Shown in pieces: positions 21,346-29,822 of a stretch of DNA of 36,938 nt (positions are counted from its first letter, which is position 1; each line of letters opens with the position of its first letter). The stretch lies in IMG/VR virus record IMGVR_UViG_3300009481_000038, positions 1-36,938 of that record, one strand, 5' to 3'. This DNA comes from a virus. The notes under the pieces are model-generated. The model did not search any database. It saw only the letters and a program-made list of their open reading frames with translations, and was not told where the DNA came from. The position numbers were made by a program, and so were the translations under genes.

Positions 21346-21354
21346 ATTACACAT
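21346..21354 (-). promoter_or_regulatory. GTGTAAT motif upstream of the tubulin-family gene
   Basis: The minus strand reads ATGTGTAAT, 13 nt before the ATG at 21332 and directly after the stop of the tail-tube candidate. Together with the terminator at 20108-20131 it defines a single-gene unit. Confidence 0.45.
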
Positions 21355-22659
21355 TTAAAAGTTAAAACCTGAGAAAGCAGTGCCCGTTTCAGTGATTTTA
21401 CCACTAATGAACAATCCTTTGCCAGATACGTTATCCGCAACGTCAGTCACGAAACTCATGCCCAAAAAAGCCCTATCATTAACTTGGTTTGAGAAATCGA
21501 TTGAGTCAACATTAGATTGAACCAAATCGTACTGCAATACTGTATATGGCTCAGTTTCTCCAGAGCAAGCGACTTGCCTATTTCTAGCTTTTATAGTTAC
21601 GTCGTATTTATGATCTTTATTAAATATGTTTCTTAATTCACCTGTTTTAGATGTGGAAACTAAAGCCGATATTGTAGAATTTACTATTATCGGATAGCGC
21701 ACAGGTCGATCAATTGGAATAGCGTACCCCAAGCCTATGTACTCTCGCCTTTCGAAAGATACATCGAATGTCGCTTCCTGAAGATGAAATGTTCCGAAGT
21801 CAAATCCTATATCTTCTACATCTTTTTGATTATCTCCATATCCAGTAGCTTTTATCTCCATTATTAGGTCAGAGCATAAAAGAGGTGTGCTTGGATTTTC
21901 TTGGTTTTCAAATAATCCGATTTTGCTTTTGCCATGAACCTCATCTTCCATTACTGGAATCTTGAATATGTTTTGATTTACATTTGTATATCCAGTGGGT
22001 TCTATGGCGGGTATATTTCCAGATCCGCTAGTGTGATAACTAACATTGTCGGCTGTATAAGAAATTGAACTTCTTATCAAATCATTTACAGCAAGCGTGG
22101 TTGAGTAAGAGTTTAAGTAGCAGTCTCCAAAAGCTAAAACTGAATACTCTTCTAAATCTGATTCTTTACCGCTTACTAAATCTATACCTTTTTTACCGTT
22201 AACAAAAAATAAATTTCTTTTGTCTCTCTTTTTATAAGGCCAATTAGATTCGGAATACGCAGCGGATTCTCCCGTCGAGGTAAAACCTTCAAATACAAAA
22301 ACGCCCGTATTATAATCATAATAAGGTGAACCTTCGGAGCCCGTTTGGAAATTAGGGTTAAAACCCATCCTTACCTCGTTCCTTAAATCATATACATAGT
22401 AATCAAAATTTAACTCGACACTTGGCGGAGTTATTTGAACAAAGTCTACAAGCTCTCTTCTTCCTAGCTCTGAAACTTGCTCTCTGTTCGAGGATATAGA
22501 ATAGCTAAAAGACTGAAGACCATTTAATTGTTTCAGCGCGTTTGTCTGTGAAGAATCGCCCGTTAAATAACCATCACTATTAATAAAGTGATATCCGGAC
22601 GATGGCGCTGGGCCAACATACAGTCCTTGCTCGTTAGACTTGATTGTATATTTAGGCAT
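21355..22659 (-). CDS. Putative tail tube (major tail) protein
   Basis: This encodes 434 residues. After a short lead comes LNGLQSFSYSISSNREQVSELG, then VDFVQITPPSVELNFDYYVYDLRNE. The remainder is beta-rich, with paired strands and a FGDCYLNSYSTTLAVNDLIRSSISYTADN block, a layout common in phage tail-tube proteins. A polymerising structural protein is likely but the identification is by pattern, not a match. Its ATG lies inside the last codons of the portal gene (8-nt overlap), so it is co-translated with the portal. Confidence 0.55.
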   Translation of the reverse strand: MPKYTIKSNEQGLYVGPAPSSGYHFINSDGYLTGDSSQTNALKQLNGLQSFSYSISSNREQVSELGRRELVDFVQITPPSVELNFDYYVYDLRNEVRMGFNPNFQTGSEGSPYYDYNTGVFVFEGFTSTGESAAYSESNWPYKKRDKRNLFFVNGKKGIDLVSGKESDLEEYSVLAFGDCYLNSYSTTLAVNDLIRSSISYTADNVSYHTSGSGNIPAIEPTGYTNVNQNIFKIPVMEDEVHGKSKIGLFENQENPSTPLLCSDLIMEIKATGYGDNQKDVEDIGFDFGTFHLQEATFDVSFERREYIGLGYAIPIDRPVRYPIIVNSTISALVSTSKTGELRNIFNKDHKYDVTIKARNRQVACSGETEPYTVLQYDLVQSNVDSIDFSNQVNDRAFLGMSFVTDVADNVSGKGLFISGKITETGTAFSGFNF

Positions 22660-24595
22660 CCTTTACCTCTACCTCACTAGCATAAAGAATACTTGCAAGG
22701 TAAGAGTCAACTTGATGCTCACAAGCTATGTCGTGAATTCTATTGACTGCTTGAGGATTAGTATCTACAGGAGACTTTAGATACTTCCTAATGACACCTA
22801 CCTTATTCCAATTTTCAGACTTTTCATTAGCGATAATGATTTCGCAGATTTCCTCTGCCACCTCATTTTGTTTCTCGTCTAGCTTTTCGATCTTGTGAAG
22901 TTTCTTAACTTGATCTTTCACTTTCTCTACAAGTCTAGAAGCAAGAACCATATTATCTTTTATATTTTTCAGGCTGTAATTTGCGCGAGATTGTCTTTCT
23001 CCAATTTTACCCTGTTGCCTATTTGGCTGCTCAGTGCTTATGTCTGGAGGTCTGCCATTCTTATCTTCACCTTTGGAAGCTCCAGCGCCTTTGCCTCCAA
23101 TTAGAGGCTCGTAATAACCTTTATTCCTTAACTCTTTGAATTTTTTCTGAGACTCTAAGGAGGATTCATTATCGGGCAATTTATTATTTTGGATAGCCTC
23201 AAACCCCTCTTCTGGAGTCAGAATACCAAGTTCCATGAGTCTGCTATAGATTCTGTGAGTATTATAATTATTCTTTAACGGGATGTCTTCGAATACTGGA
23301 TTTGGGTAAGACTTAAACCCTAAAGATTTAGAAATCCTTTTGACTTCAGGCTTCAGGAACTTATTAACAAAAGCCTCACGAGCTTGTTTTAATCTAGCCA
23401 TGAAGACCTCCACCTTTGTTTGTTGATTGGCGAATTTTTCACCACCCACTAAAACATTGTTAAGACCCTCGTTTATGTCTCTGTCTATTACTTCGTACTT
23501 TCTAGGATCTAAAAGACTAGCAATATCAGGAATTACAAATTTTGCATCAGTAGTATAGTCAGAAATAAGAACCCTGCCTACAGATTCATTCTCGAAAAGC
23601 TTTTGCATAGCTTCCAAGTTCTTTTGATTTACTCCGCCTTTTTCAGGCTCTGCACCCATCGTAACTAATAAAATAGCTTGATGTGTAGTTCTGGATATAG
23701 CCATATCCATCTTACGCATCTCAGCCTTTGCGTTTATAGATTCTAAAACCGGGAAGCCCATCGGAACCGCTAGTGGTTCGTAGTCTTGCTTCTTGTAAAA
23801 AACGGCTGATGTTTTTTCTGGATTAAGTTCTATTTGGACATGATTATTTTTCTTGTCTAAAACCTCTTTGCGCTTGTCTGCTGGAAGAGCTCTTAAAACC
23901 TCCTCATCTTCCGCTGTCTTTGGATGCCTTAATCTTTCAAGCTCGTAGTCGCTTAAGTTCTTGTAAAATTTAGCTTTTGCGAAAGATATATTTCCCCCTG
24001 CTTGAATATCTGCTGGGTTTAAAATAATGTATCGAGACGGTAAGATTACGCTCCCATCTTCAGCCAGCGAAGTGGCAAATCCTTTGTTTAAGCCAAAAGA
24101 TCTAGCGATTTTAATTACGTCGGCTTTTCTTATTTTATTGTCAAATCTATGTATGAATACATTCCCAGATCTAAAATATTCTCTGAAAAATTTATCTTGT
24201 AGATCTTCTATATCAAACTTCTCAAACAGGGCGCTAAAGAAATCTCTAGACTTTTTTGTTCCTCCAGATAAGTAAATGTCCGAGATTGAGAACTCGGTCA
24301 TTAGGTCAATAACATTCCTAAAAACAGCGAAATTATAATAAGCCTTTTGACATAGTATAACTACGTCTCTAACATTAATATTTCTCGTGCTGCCATAATC
24401 GCCAGACTGACTGTACCTAAATGGAGTTAGACCCTCATCTATATTCCTGAACCTGTCAGTTCTCTCTATGTACGAAGAAGCGTTTCTGCGGGTTCTGGTA
24501 GTTTTTGCCGCTTTAGAATAGGCAAGGGACTCTTCCATTCCCGCCATTAAAGGCTCCGTATCAGGATTTTCAGGTTTTTTGCGTGGTCTTGGCAT
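22652..24595 (-). CDS. Portal protein
   Basis: This encodes 647 residues. Length, position directly after the large terminase and the sequence layout fit a portal: FRNVIDLMTEFSISDIYLSGG and FFREYFRSGNVFIHRFDNK in the wing/stem approach, KMDMAISRTTHQAILLVTMG in the stem region, and a hydrophilic C-terminus with GYYEPLIGGKGAGASKG followed by a helical crown. Twelve copies form the DNA entry channel at one capsid vertex and bind the terminase. A GTGTAAT motif stands 13 nt before its ATG. No frameshift or missing segment is seen. Confidence 0.8.
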   Translation of the reverse strand: MPRPRKKPENPDTEPLMAGMEESLAYSKAAKTTRTRRNASSYIERTDRFRNIDEGLTPFRYSQSGDYGSTRNINVRDVVILCQKAYYNFAVFRNVIDLMTEFSISDIYLSGGTKKSRDFFSALFEKFDIEDLQDKFFREYFRSGNVFIHRFDNKIRKADVIKIARSFGLNKGFATSLAEDGSVILPSRYIILNPADIQAGGNISFAKAKFYKNLSDYELERLRHPKTAEDEEVLRALPADKRKEVLDKKNNHVQIELNPEKTSAVFYKKQDYEPLAVPMGFPVLESINAKAEMRKMDMAISRTTHQAILLVTMGAEPEKGGVNQKNLEAMQKLFENESVGRVLISDYTTDAKFVIPDIASLLDPRKYEVIDRDINEGLNNVLVGGEKFANQQTKVEVFMARLKQAREAFVNKFLKPEVKRISKSLGFKSYPNPVFEDIPLKNNYNTHRIYSRLMELGILTPEEGFEAIQNNKLPDNESSLESQKKFKELRNKGYYEPLIGGKGAGASKGEDKNGRPPDISTEQPNRQQGKIGERQSRANYSLKNIKDNMVLASRLVEKVKDQVKKLHKIEKLDEKQNEVAEEICEIIIANEKSENWNKVGVIRKYLKSPVDTNPQAVNRIHDIACEHQVDSYLASILYASEVEVKDA

Positions 24596-24608
24596 GATTT
24601 CTATTAGA

Positions 24609-24617
24609 ATTACACAT
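24609..24617 (-). promoter_or_regulatory. GTGTAAT motif upstream of the portal gene
   Basis: The minus strand reads ATGTGTAAT, 13 nt before the portal ATG at 24595 and touching the TAA stop of the large terminase gene. Confidence 0.45.
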
Positions 24618-26446
24618 TATTTTATGACAATTGGAGTAAAAGTTGATTGAACTTGTTCTTCTTTTACGGTTTTCGAGTCATAATAACATTTGGTCGCCCA
24701 ATTAGCGAGCATAAGTGTCGTGTAATTATCCTTTCTCGCCCTGAGAGCAGATGTACTTCTTTTTAAATGTTGGGGCAAGTCAAAAGTTTGATTGCCTTTA
24801 GCGGTGGATTTAACTTCAACTAAGGCGCATTGCTTTTTTGTTTGATGTATTAAAGAATCCTGAGTCTCAATAAAATCTAAAATGTTATTTTCGTTAACTA
24901 ATTTCAAATCTACGCCAGCCGAAGAATACTTGTTGAATGCTGTAGTGTTTGCGACGGTTTTAGAGCCAAACCATATTCTTTTGTGATCTATATTGCTTTG
25001 TAGATACTCGTTAGCTTTTCTCAACCACTCGCTTGTAAAGACCTGCTTAAAGCAAATATATCCTGAATCTTGGTTGTGCTCTCTTTTAAATTTGCGTATT
25101 TCTTTTTGATAGTCAACTCCCTCCTTATTACTGTCAAAATTCATAAAGTTTATTTTGATGCCGTCTTTCCTAAAATGCTCTGATTCATTTGCGCCGTCTA
25201 TAAATTGATACCCTGCATTATCAATGCATATTAATTGTATGTTAAAGTTAGACATCAAATGGTAAAGATACTTAATATGATCTTTAAGATTTCCACCCGC
25301 CACGGCGTAGCTATGCACTAAAGTGCCAGAACTTGTTTCGTCATCTAGCTCTAAAAGAGACATGGCAAAATAGTCAGAGCTAGGGCTATTTGAAAATGAT
25401 GGGTCAATCCCTAGAATATACTTCTTGTCTTTGTCTCCAACTATTTTTGTCGTCGGGCTTTCACCATCGGGTATGGTACACAGATGCATTTTTTTCGCAC
25501 TGTAATAAGAATCTGACCCATCAGTAAATTGAGCGCAATACTCCCTCAAGAATGATGAATGAGAAGCTCCTCCATTTTGAGCCTCGTCAATAATTGTTCT
25601 ATCTATCATTTCTTCAGGAAGAGAATCATAAGCCATTTGAGATATGAAATATCTACCGTCAGTCTTTTCTTTCGAGGTAATTTTATCTGTCCACTCTTGA
25701 TAAGTTTTATATAAATTTTCAAACGTGTACGACGCAGAGGAAAGAGCTATCATCTTGGAGGTGTTTTCAAAAACCATCCTATCCTCTTCTTTCATTCTGC
25801 CTTCTTTAATAAGTTTATCCTCTATCTCTTTTACCTCTAATCTTTCTTTCATGTTCTGAGGAGCAACCAAGAAAGGCATTAATACATTATTGATAATATC
25901 TTCCGGTATCAAAAGATACTCATCGAGTACTAGAATGTCGGCACGGAAACCACGAATCTTTTCACCGTTTAAGGGAATTGCGGTTATTGTTCCGTCATTG
26001 ATTTTCCATTCGAACTGGTCATTGCGTTTTGATTTTGCTCCGAATGCTTGCGCTAATAATTCAGCGCCCTTGCTTTCAACAAGCTTTTCTAAATTATTAA
26101 AAATAAAACGCGCAGTACGGAAAGTCGGACCAGCTATAAGTATTTTTGTTCCGGGGTTAAATATGCATTGCAGAAAACAGAATACAGAGGCAATGAAAGT
26201 TTTCCCGCAACCACGACCCCAAACACACATTGAAAAATTGCTGTTCAACATTCCTTTAAGAGTTATCTCTTGGAATGGGGCAAGCTTTATCCCTGATATA
26301 AGTTCAGTGGTAATTCCTAAGTTACCTCTTAAGAACTTGGCTAGACTGATCTTAGCTTGCTTGTCGGTAAGTTCACCTTTTAAATTTAAAAGCTCCTGAT
26401 TTAAATCTGGTAAACTATTTTGATATTTTTCTGGCGCGTACCACAT
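24617..26446 (-). CDS. terL: Terminase large subunit (packaging ATPase/nuclease)
   Basis: This encodes 609 residues. The ATPase half has a Walker A motif VWGRGCGKT (75-83), a Walker B ILVLDE (171-176) and a coupling-type SSAS motif (236-239). The nuclease half has the RNase H-like LGIDPSFSNSPSSDYF (Asp348) and LICIDNAG (Asp409), acidic residues expected to bind metal. The protein docks on the portal, pumps DNA into proheads and cuts the concatemer. Its ATG overlaps the upstream nuclease gene's stop as TAATG, so packaging genes are co-translated. The length is normal and no residues appear missing. Confidence 0.92.
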   Translation of the reverse strand: MWYAPEKYQNSLPDLNQELLNLKGELTDKQAKISLAKFLRGNLGITTELISGIKLAPFQEITLKGMLNSNFSMCVWGRGCGKTFIASVFCFLQCIFNPGTKILIAGPTFRTARFIFNNLEKLVESKGAELLAQAFGAKSKRNDQFEWKINDGTITAIPLNGEKIRGFRADILVLDEYLLIPEDIINNVLMPFLVAPQNMKERLEVKEIEDKLIKEGRMKEEDRMVFENTSKMIALSSASYTFENLYKTYQEWTDKITSKEKTDGRYFISQMAYDSLPEEMIDRTIIDEAQNGGASHSSFLREYCAQFTDGSDSYYSAKKMHLCTIPDGESPTTKIVGDKDKKYILGIDPSFSNSPSSDYFAMSLLELDDETSSGTLVHSYAVAGGNLKDHIKYLYHLMSNFNIQLICIDNAGYQFIDGANESEHFRKDGIKINFMNFDSNKEGVDYQKEIRKFKREHNQDSGYICFKQVFTSEWLRKANEYLQSNIDHKRIWFGSKTVANTTAFNKYSSAGVDLKLVNENNILDFIETQDSLIHQTKKQCALVEVKSTAKGNQTFDLPQHLKRSTSALRARKDNYTTLMLANWATKCYYDSKTVKEEQVQSTFTPIVIK

Positions 26447-27399
26447 TATAATTTTCCAAGGTCGTAAAATAATTGTAGGTCTATTTTCTTTACTCCTCCA
26501 CCAGAGGTGAAAATTTTCTCTACGATTCTTGACGCTTCCTTTCTTCCTTCCACAAATAGAAATTGTATGTGCTCGTTTTCTTGAATTAGATTCCTTACAT
26601 TGTGAAATATAAATTCGGGATTAATTCTTATCTTGCTATATAGTCTGGAGTTAGTCCCTTTTCTTCTTATCTGATCGAAATGGAGAGCGTCATTATATTT
26701 AGCCTCTACAAGAATCACTAAATAAGCCTCTGACTCTTTTGCTCTTTGTATTTCTTTTTTAAATCTATCCAGCCCCCCACTCATCGTTCCAACAAAATCA
26801 GTTAGAGATTTTCTTTCGACGTAGCAATTACCAGAAGCTTCCCTACTGCTAAAAGAGTAGTCTCCAAAATTTAATTTTTTGATTTCTATAGGTCTATCAA
26901 ATCTTAACGACTTTTGCTCTCTGGTATCTATGTATATTTTGTGTTTTGGGTCAGCCCATTCTTCCCCCACTATCAATTCAAAAGCGTTGTAGTATTTGCT
27001 TTTGAGTCCGAGCTTTGAGCATAGATCATAATACGTATTAAATAATTCGTTGTAATACTGAACAGGAGGGAACATTAAAGATCTTAGCTCTACCTGACAC
27101 GGCGAATATTTTAAATCTTTGTCTATTATCCTCTCTTGTAAAATTTCCTCGCAGAATTTTTTAGCTTCCTGCTCTGGCTGTTTTTTTAGCCACATTCTCA
27201 AGTTTGTTTTAGAATTAAACTTGGAGGAGAAATATTGAGTTTTATTTTTAAATTTTATTATTTCCCCTGTATGTAAATCGTAACGAGGGTAATATTGTTG
27301 GTAATACTCAGCTAATCTTAGCTTGTGAGCCTTCAAGTGGCCGTGAAGCTGTCTTTCTGAAGAGAAAGATAATCCGCAAACTTTACAAGTGTTAGCCAT
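26446..27399 (-). CDS. C2H2 zinc finger-ERCC4-type nuclease
   Basis: This encodes 317 residues. Residues 5-25 form a C2H2 zinc finger (CKVCGLSFSSERQLHGHLKAH would need Cys5, Cys8, His21, His25). Residues 150-260 carry an ERCC4/XPF-type nuclease core: IYIDTREQKSLRF (Asp158), KLNFGDYSF (Gly179-Asp180) and YVERKSLTDF (Glu195-Arg196-Lys197), equivalent to the GD-x(n)-ERK-x3-D motif. Such nucleases cut branched or flap DNA. The finger may direct it to DNA. It is wedged between the candidate small terminase and TerL, overlapping both, so a role in resolving concatemers or assisting packaging is inferred. No helix-hairpin-helix is evident. Confidence 0.82.
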   Translation of the reverse strand: MANTCKVCGLSFSSERQLHGHLKAHKLRLAEYYQQYYPRYDLHTGEIIKFKNKTQYFSSKFNSKTNLRMWLKKQPEQEAKKFCEEILQERIIDKDLKYSPCQVELRSLMFPPVQYYNELFNTYYDLCSKLGLKSKYYNAFELIVGEEWADPKHKIYIDTREQKSLRFDRPIEIKKLNFGDYSFSSREASGNCYVERKSLTDFVGTMSGGLDRFKKEIQRAKESEAYLVILVEAKYNDALHFDQIRRKGTNSRLYSKIRINPEFIFHNVRNLIQENEHIQFLFVEGRKEASRIVEKIFTSGGGVKKIDLQLFYDLGKL

Positions 27400-28489
27400 T
27401 TAAAACCTCGTCTTCTGTCAAACCCATTATCCTAGCTTTTATTTCGTCCATAGAAGCTAGTTTCTGCGTCTCTTCTTTCAGCGACTCTTTTCTTAACTCA
27501 GCTAAGTGGATCATTTTTTCTCTGCTTTCTTCCTCTTTCCACATTTGGACTAAATTTAAGATACTAGCGTTCTCTTTAACTTGTTTGCTCAGGCGGTCAC
27601 TTCTTTTTACTTTTAAATCGTTAAGAAGCTTTTGCTGCCGAGTAACACATTGGTTATACTCTGTTCTCGCGGTGTTGTTAGCTTCGATCAAAGTCATCGG
27701 TATTCTATTGCCTTGCTCAACTTCTTGATCGATTTGCATTTGTATCATTTGAATAGTTTCTTGGATACTCGATGAAATAATTATTTCAGTACATAGGACT
27801 ATATATTGATCAACCTCTTCTTGAGTTAGATCTGACTTATCATTCGTATAACGAATAAAACTAGACTCGAACAATTCTCTATCTGTTTCAGATTGATACG
27901 TATTGATTTGATGATTAAACCTATAAGTATTCATGTAACCGATAAGGGAAGTTACTTCTTTTTTCTGCGAAGGCTTAATTTTATCTTTGTTGATCTTTTC
28001 AGCTACATAAGTGTTTACTTTAAAAATCATAGAAGGAATTGTCTTAGGGGCTTTGTATTCTCCTACAGCAACGTCTTCGTGTTCTGGTTGAGCATAAACC
28101 AATTGAGGGTCTAAGGTTTTTATGTGATCTAAAACTGTCCTTGCTTCTTGAGATAAAGCAGTAAGCTTATCGTCATTAAAAAGAGCCCTAGTTATTTCTA
28201 GAGGCTTCATTGTTAATACGTTGTTTTGTATGAAATCTTTTTGGTCTTCGTTTAAGTCTTTAACGCCTTTGGCTTTGTATTCATGAGCGCCTCTGGCTTT
28301 TAGCGATCTTGACGCTAGAAACGCCTTTACAGCCTTCCCTTCCTTGCTTCTGCCGTCTGCATTCTCAACGTCAGGGAAAGCCTCTCTAACAAGCTCTAGG
28401 AGCGAAGGAGGGTCATTCTCTTGACTATTCCAAAGATCAATTATTTGTTTCTGTTGATCTTCTGTAAGTTCTAAAGCTTTCTTACTCAT
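27392..28489 (-). CDS. Candidate terminase small subunit, helical
   Basis: This encodes 365 residues, almost wholly helical. The N-terminus (LTEDQQKQIIDLWNSQENDPPSLLELVREAFPD, then a GRSKEGKAVKAFLASRSLKARG helix pair) looks like a DNA-binding helix-turn-helix unit. The centre and C-terminus contain long coiled coils (VTRQQKLLNDLKVKRSDRLSKQ, EEESREKMIHLAELRKESLKEE). It lies two genes before TerL in a fully overlapping run, where small terminases normally lie. No family match is claimed; the role is from position and architecture. It overlaps the sigma-like gene by 4 nt and the nuclease gene by 8 nt. Confidence 0.5.
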   Translation of the reverse strand: MSKKALELTEDQQKQIIDLWNSQENDPPSLLELVREAFPDVENADGRSKEGKAVKAFLASRSLKARGAHEYKAKGVKDLNEDQKDFIQNNVLTMKPLEITRALFNDDKLTALSQEARTVLDHIKTLDPQLVYAQPEHEDVAVGEYKAPKTIPSMIFKVNTYVAEKINKDKIKPSQKKEVTSLIGYMNTYRFNHQINTYQSETDRELFESSFIRYTNDKSDLTQEEVDQYIVLCTEIIISSSIQETIQMIQMQIDQEVEQGNRIPMTLIEANNTARTEYNQCVTRQQKLLNDLKVKRSDRLSKQVKENASILNLVQMWKEEESREKMIHLAELRKESLKEETQKLASMDEIKARIMGLTEDEVLNG

Positions 28490-29190
28490 AGGATATCTAT
28501 ATCGTTTTCGGATAAAACTTTTTTAACTTTTTCTATAATTGTTTTTTTTATATTTTTAAGTTGTTTGTATCCGGGCGACCTATTTTTTTCATTTGTCTTA
28601 TACCCCATTAATCTAGAGACCTCATTTTCTGTTTTAAATTCTATATATAATAACCTGTATACTTTCCACTCTATAGGTTTCAGAATGGTCTTCATCTTCT
28701 GATGCAAAGCTTCTGCATTCCTTTCTAAATTGCAAGAATCCGACTGCATGGTGTGGACTTCTTGCCTGTGATTTTCTAATGAAACTGGTAGTTTAGTATC
28801 GTGAGCTCTCTTTTTTGTTTTTTCCCAGTTAGCATATAAAGGACATTCGCTAGATTGCTTTCCGTATATGGAGCACATATCAAGCCCCTCAGAGGCATCG
28901 CACTTTAAACAAGGACGACTAAAACTTCCGTAGTTGTTCCTTATTAAATTTTTTATTTGATTTGATATAATCCTATTAAGCCAAGGAGCCAGAGGTTTTT
29001 CTGGGTCGTAAAGATGCCATTTTTTGTATATGTGAATTCTTAAAATTTGAGAGACATCATCAAAGTCCATCCAAGACAGGATGGTTAGATTCCACTTTCC
29101 TCTTCTTTTGAGGATTTCGGTATCTATTTTTTCTATAACGTCTTCAAATTTTGGTTTTGTTTTCTTGGATTTCTTTTTCTTACGAGGCAC
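28486..29190 (-). CDS. RNA polymerase sigma-factor-like protein
   Basis: This encodes 234 residues from GTG 29190, whose G overlaps the upstream stop (TAGTG). After a Lys-rich N-terminus, residues 40-87 resemble sigma-70 region 2 (MDFDDVSQILRIHIYKKWHLYDPEKPLAPWL, then NRIISNQIKNLIRN; compare dDlxQexxxxxwkkxxxydPekpfxxWlxxixxN). Residues 170-226 look like region 4 (LKPIEWKVYRLLYIEFKTENEVSRLMGY). Between them lies a Cys cluster (Cys94, Cys97, Cys106, Cys116) that may bind zinc. It probably redirects host RNA polymerase to phage promoters, perhaps the GTGTAAT motif, an inference. It is followed by the packaging genes. Confidence 0.7.
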   Translation of the reverse strand: MPRKKKKSKKTKPKFEDVIEKIDTEILKRRGKWNLTILSWMDFDDVSQILRIHIYKKWHLYDPEKPLAPWLNRIISNQIKNLIRNNYGSFSRPCLKCDASEGLDMCSIYGKQSSECPLYANWEKTKKRAHDTKLPVSLENHRQEVHTMQSDSCNLERNAEALHQKMKTILKPIEWKVYRLLYIEFKTENEVSRLMGYKTNEKNRSPGYKQLKNIKKTIIEKVKKVLSENDIDIL

Positions 29191-29564
29191 TATTCGCTGT
29201 CTGTTTCTCTAAGTGTCCCCGCCTCGGCTTTGAATTGCTCCATGTGCTGCTGTGCTGACATGCCACCTTCTGAAGAGAGGTTTTCTCTACTTGGGTCAAT
29301 TTCTGGATTAGCACTTTTCATTATGGAGCCTAAAGTTTCAGAGTTCGGAGAATCTGGTTCAAAATCGAATTCCAAGCCTTTTATTCTAACTTGGAAATTT
29401 TCTGAATCGTCCATCTCAAATCCAATTTGGGATTCATCTGCTGTAGAGGCGGCTTCAGCCACTTTTTCACCTCCGTCTAAAGCATGACCACAATTACTGC
29501 AAAATTTGGGCTTTTTTAGAGAAAATTCTATTTTAACCCCACATTCTGTACAGTAAGTCTTCAT
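29190..29564 (-). CDS. Zinc-ribbon protein with acidic tail
   Basis: This encodes 124 residues from ATG 29564; the frame extends two codons to a TTG. A zinc ribbon opens the protein (CTECGVKIEF, then KFCSNCGHALDGG, C-x2-C twice). The remaining 85 residues are acidic and Ser/Glu-rich with no recognised fold. Such ribbons often bind nucleic acid or RNA polymerase, and the gene directly precedes and overlaps the sigma-like factor, so a transcription accessory role is suggested but unproven. A GGTGTTAT variant of the late motif lies 13 nt upstream. Confidence 0.65.
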   Translation of the reverse strand: MKTYCTECGVKIEFSLKKPKFCSNCGHALDGGEKVAEAASTADESQIGFEMDDSENFQVRIKGLEFDFEPDSPNSETLGSIMKSANPEIDPSRENLSSEGGMSAQQHMEQFKAEAGTLRETDSE

Positions 29565-29577
29565 AATCAAAAAAACG

Positions 29578-29585
29578 ATAACACC
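29578..29585 (-). promoter_or_regulatory. GGTGTTAT variant of the late-arm motif
   Basis: The minus strand reads GGTGTTAT, 13 nt before the ATG at 29564. It lies back-to-back with the plus-strand GGTGTAAATA at 29611-29620, forming a divergent promoter region. Confidence 0.35.
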
Positions 29586-29610
29586 TTAAAATTTAAAAGT
29601 CTAATAATTT

Positions 29611-29620
29611 GGTGTAAATA
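29611..29620 (+). promoter_or_regulatory. GGTGTAAATA motif for the lone rightward gene
   Basis: The plus strand reads GGTGTAAATA, with its GTGTAAA core 10 nt before the ATG at 29629. Finding the same motif in the same place but on the other strand supports both the motif and the small gene. Confidence 0.45.
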
Positions 29621-29628
29621 TAGACGCT

Positions 29629-29811
29629 ATGAGCAAGGACGAAGTTCTAAAAGATTTCGAAAAAATTTTAGACCTAAGTTACAAATATTGCGATAAAGAC
29701 ATGCAAGATAAAGAATTTGAAGATTTTATACAAAATTTAGCGCAACAGATAAACGCCAAAGCTTTTCTAGTTAAGAAGCGCGTCGAGCGAAACAGTGGTA
29801 AGGAAATCTAA
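29629..29811 (+). CDS. Small hypothetical helical protein on the opposite strand
   Basis: This encodes 60 residues (MSKDEVLKDFEKILDLSYKY and on), highly charged and predicted helical: an acidic first half and a basic end (VKKRVERNSGKE). It is the only rightward gene inside the leftward late arm. It does not overlap its neighbours, and a GTGTAAA motif ends 10 nt before its ATG. No Shine-Dalgarno sequence is present, as for the other motif-led genes. I do not recognise it; an early regulator or inhibitor is possible but unsupported. It ends 12 nt before the convergent GT2 gene. Confidence 0.5.
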   Translation: MSKDEVLKDFEKILDLSYKYCDKDMQDKEFEDFIQNLAQQINAKAFLVKKRVERNSGKEI

Positions 29812-29822
29812 TGCGCGATTTG

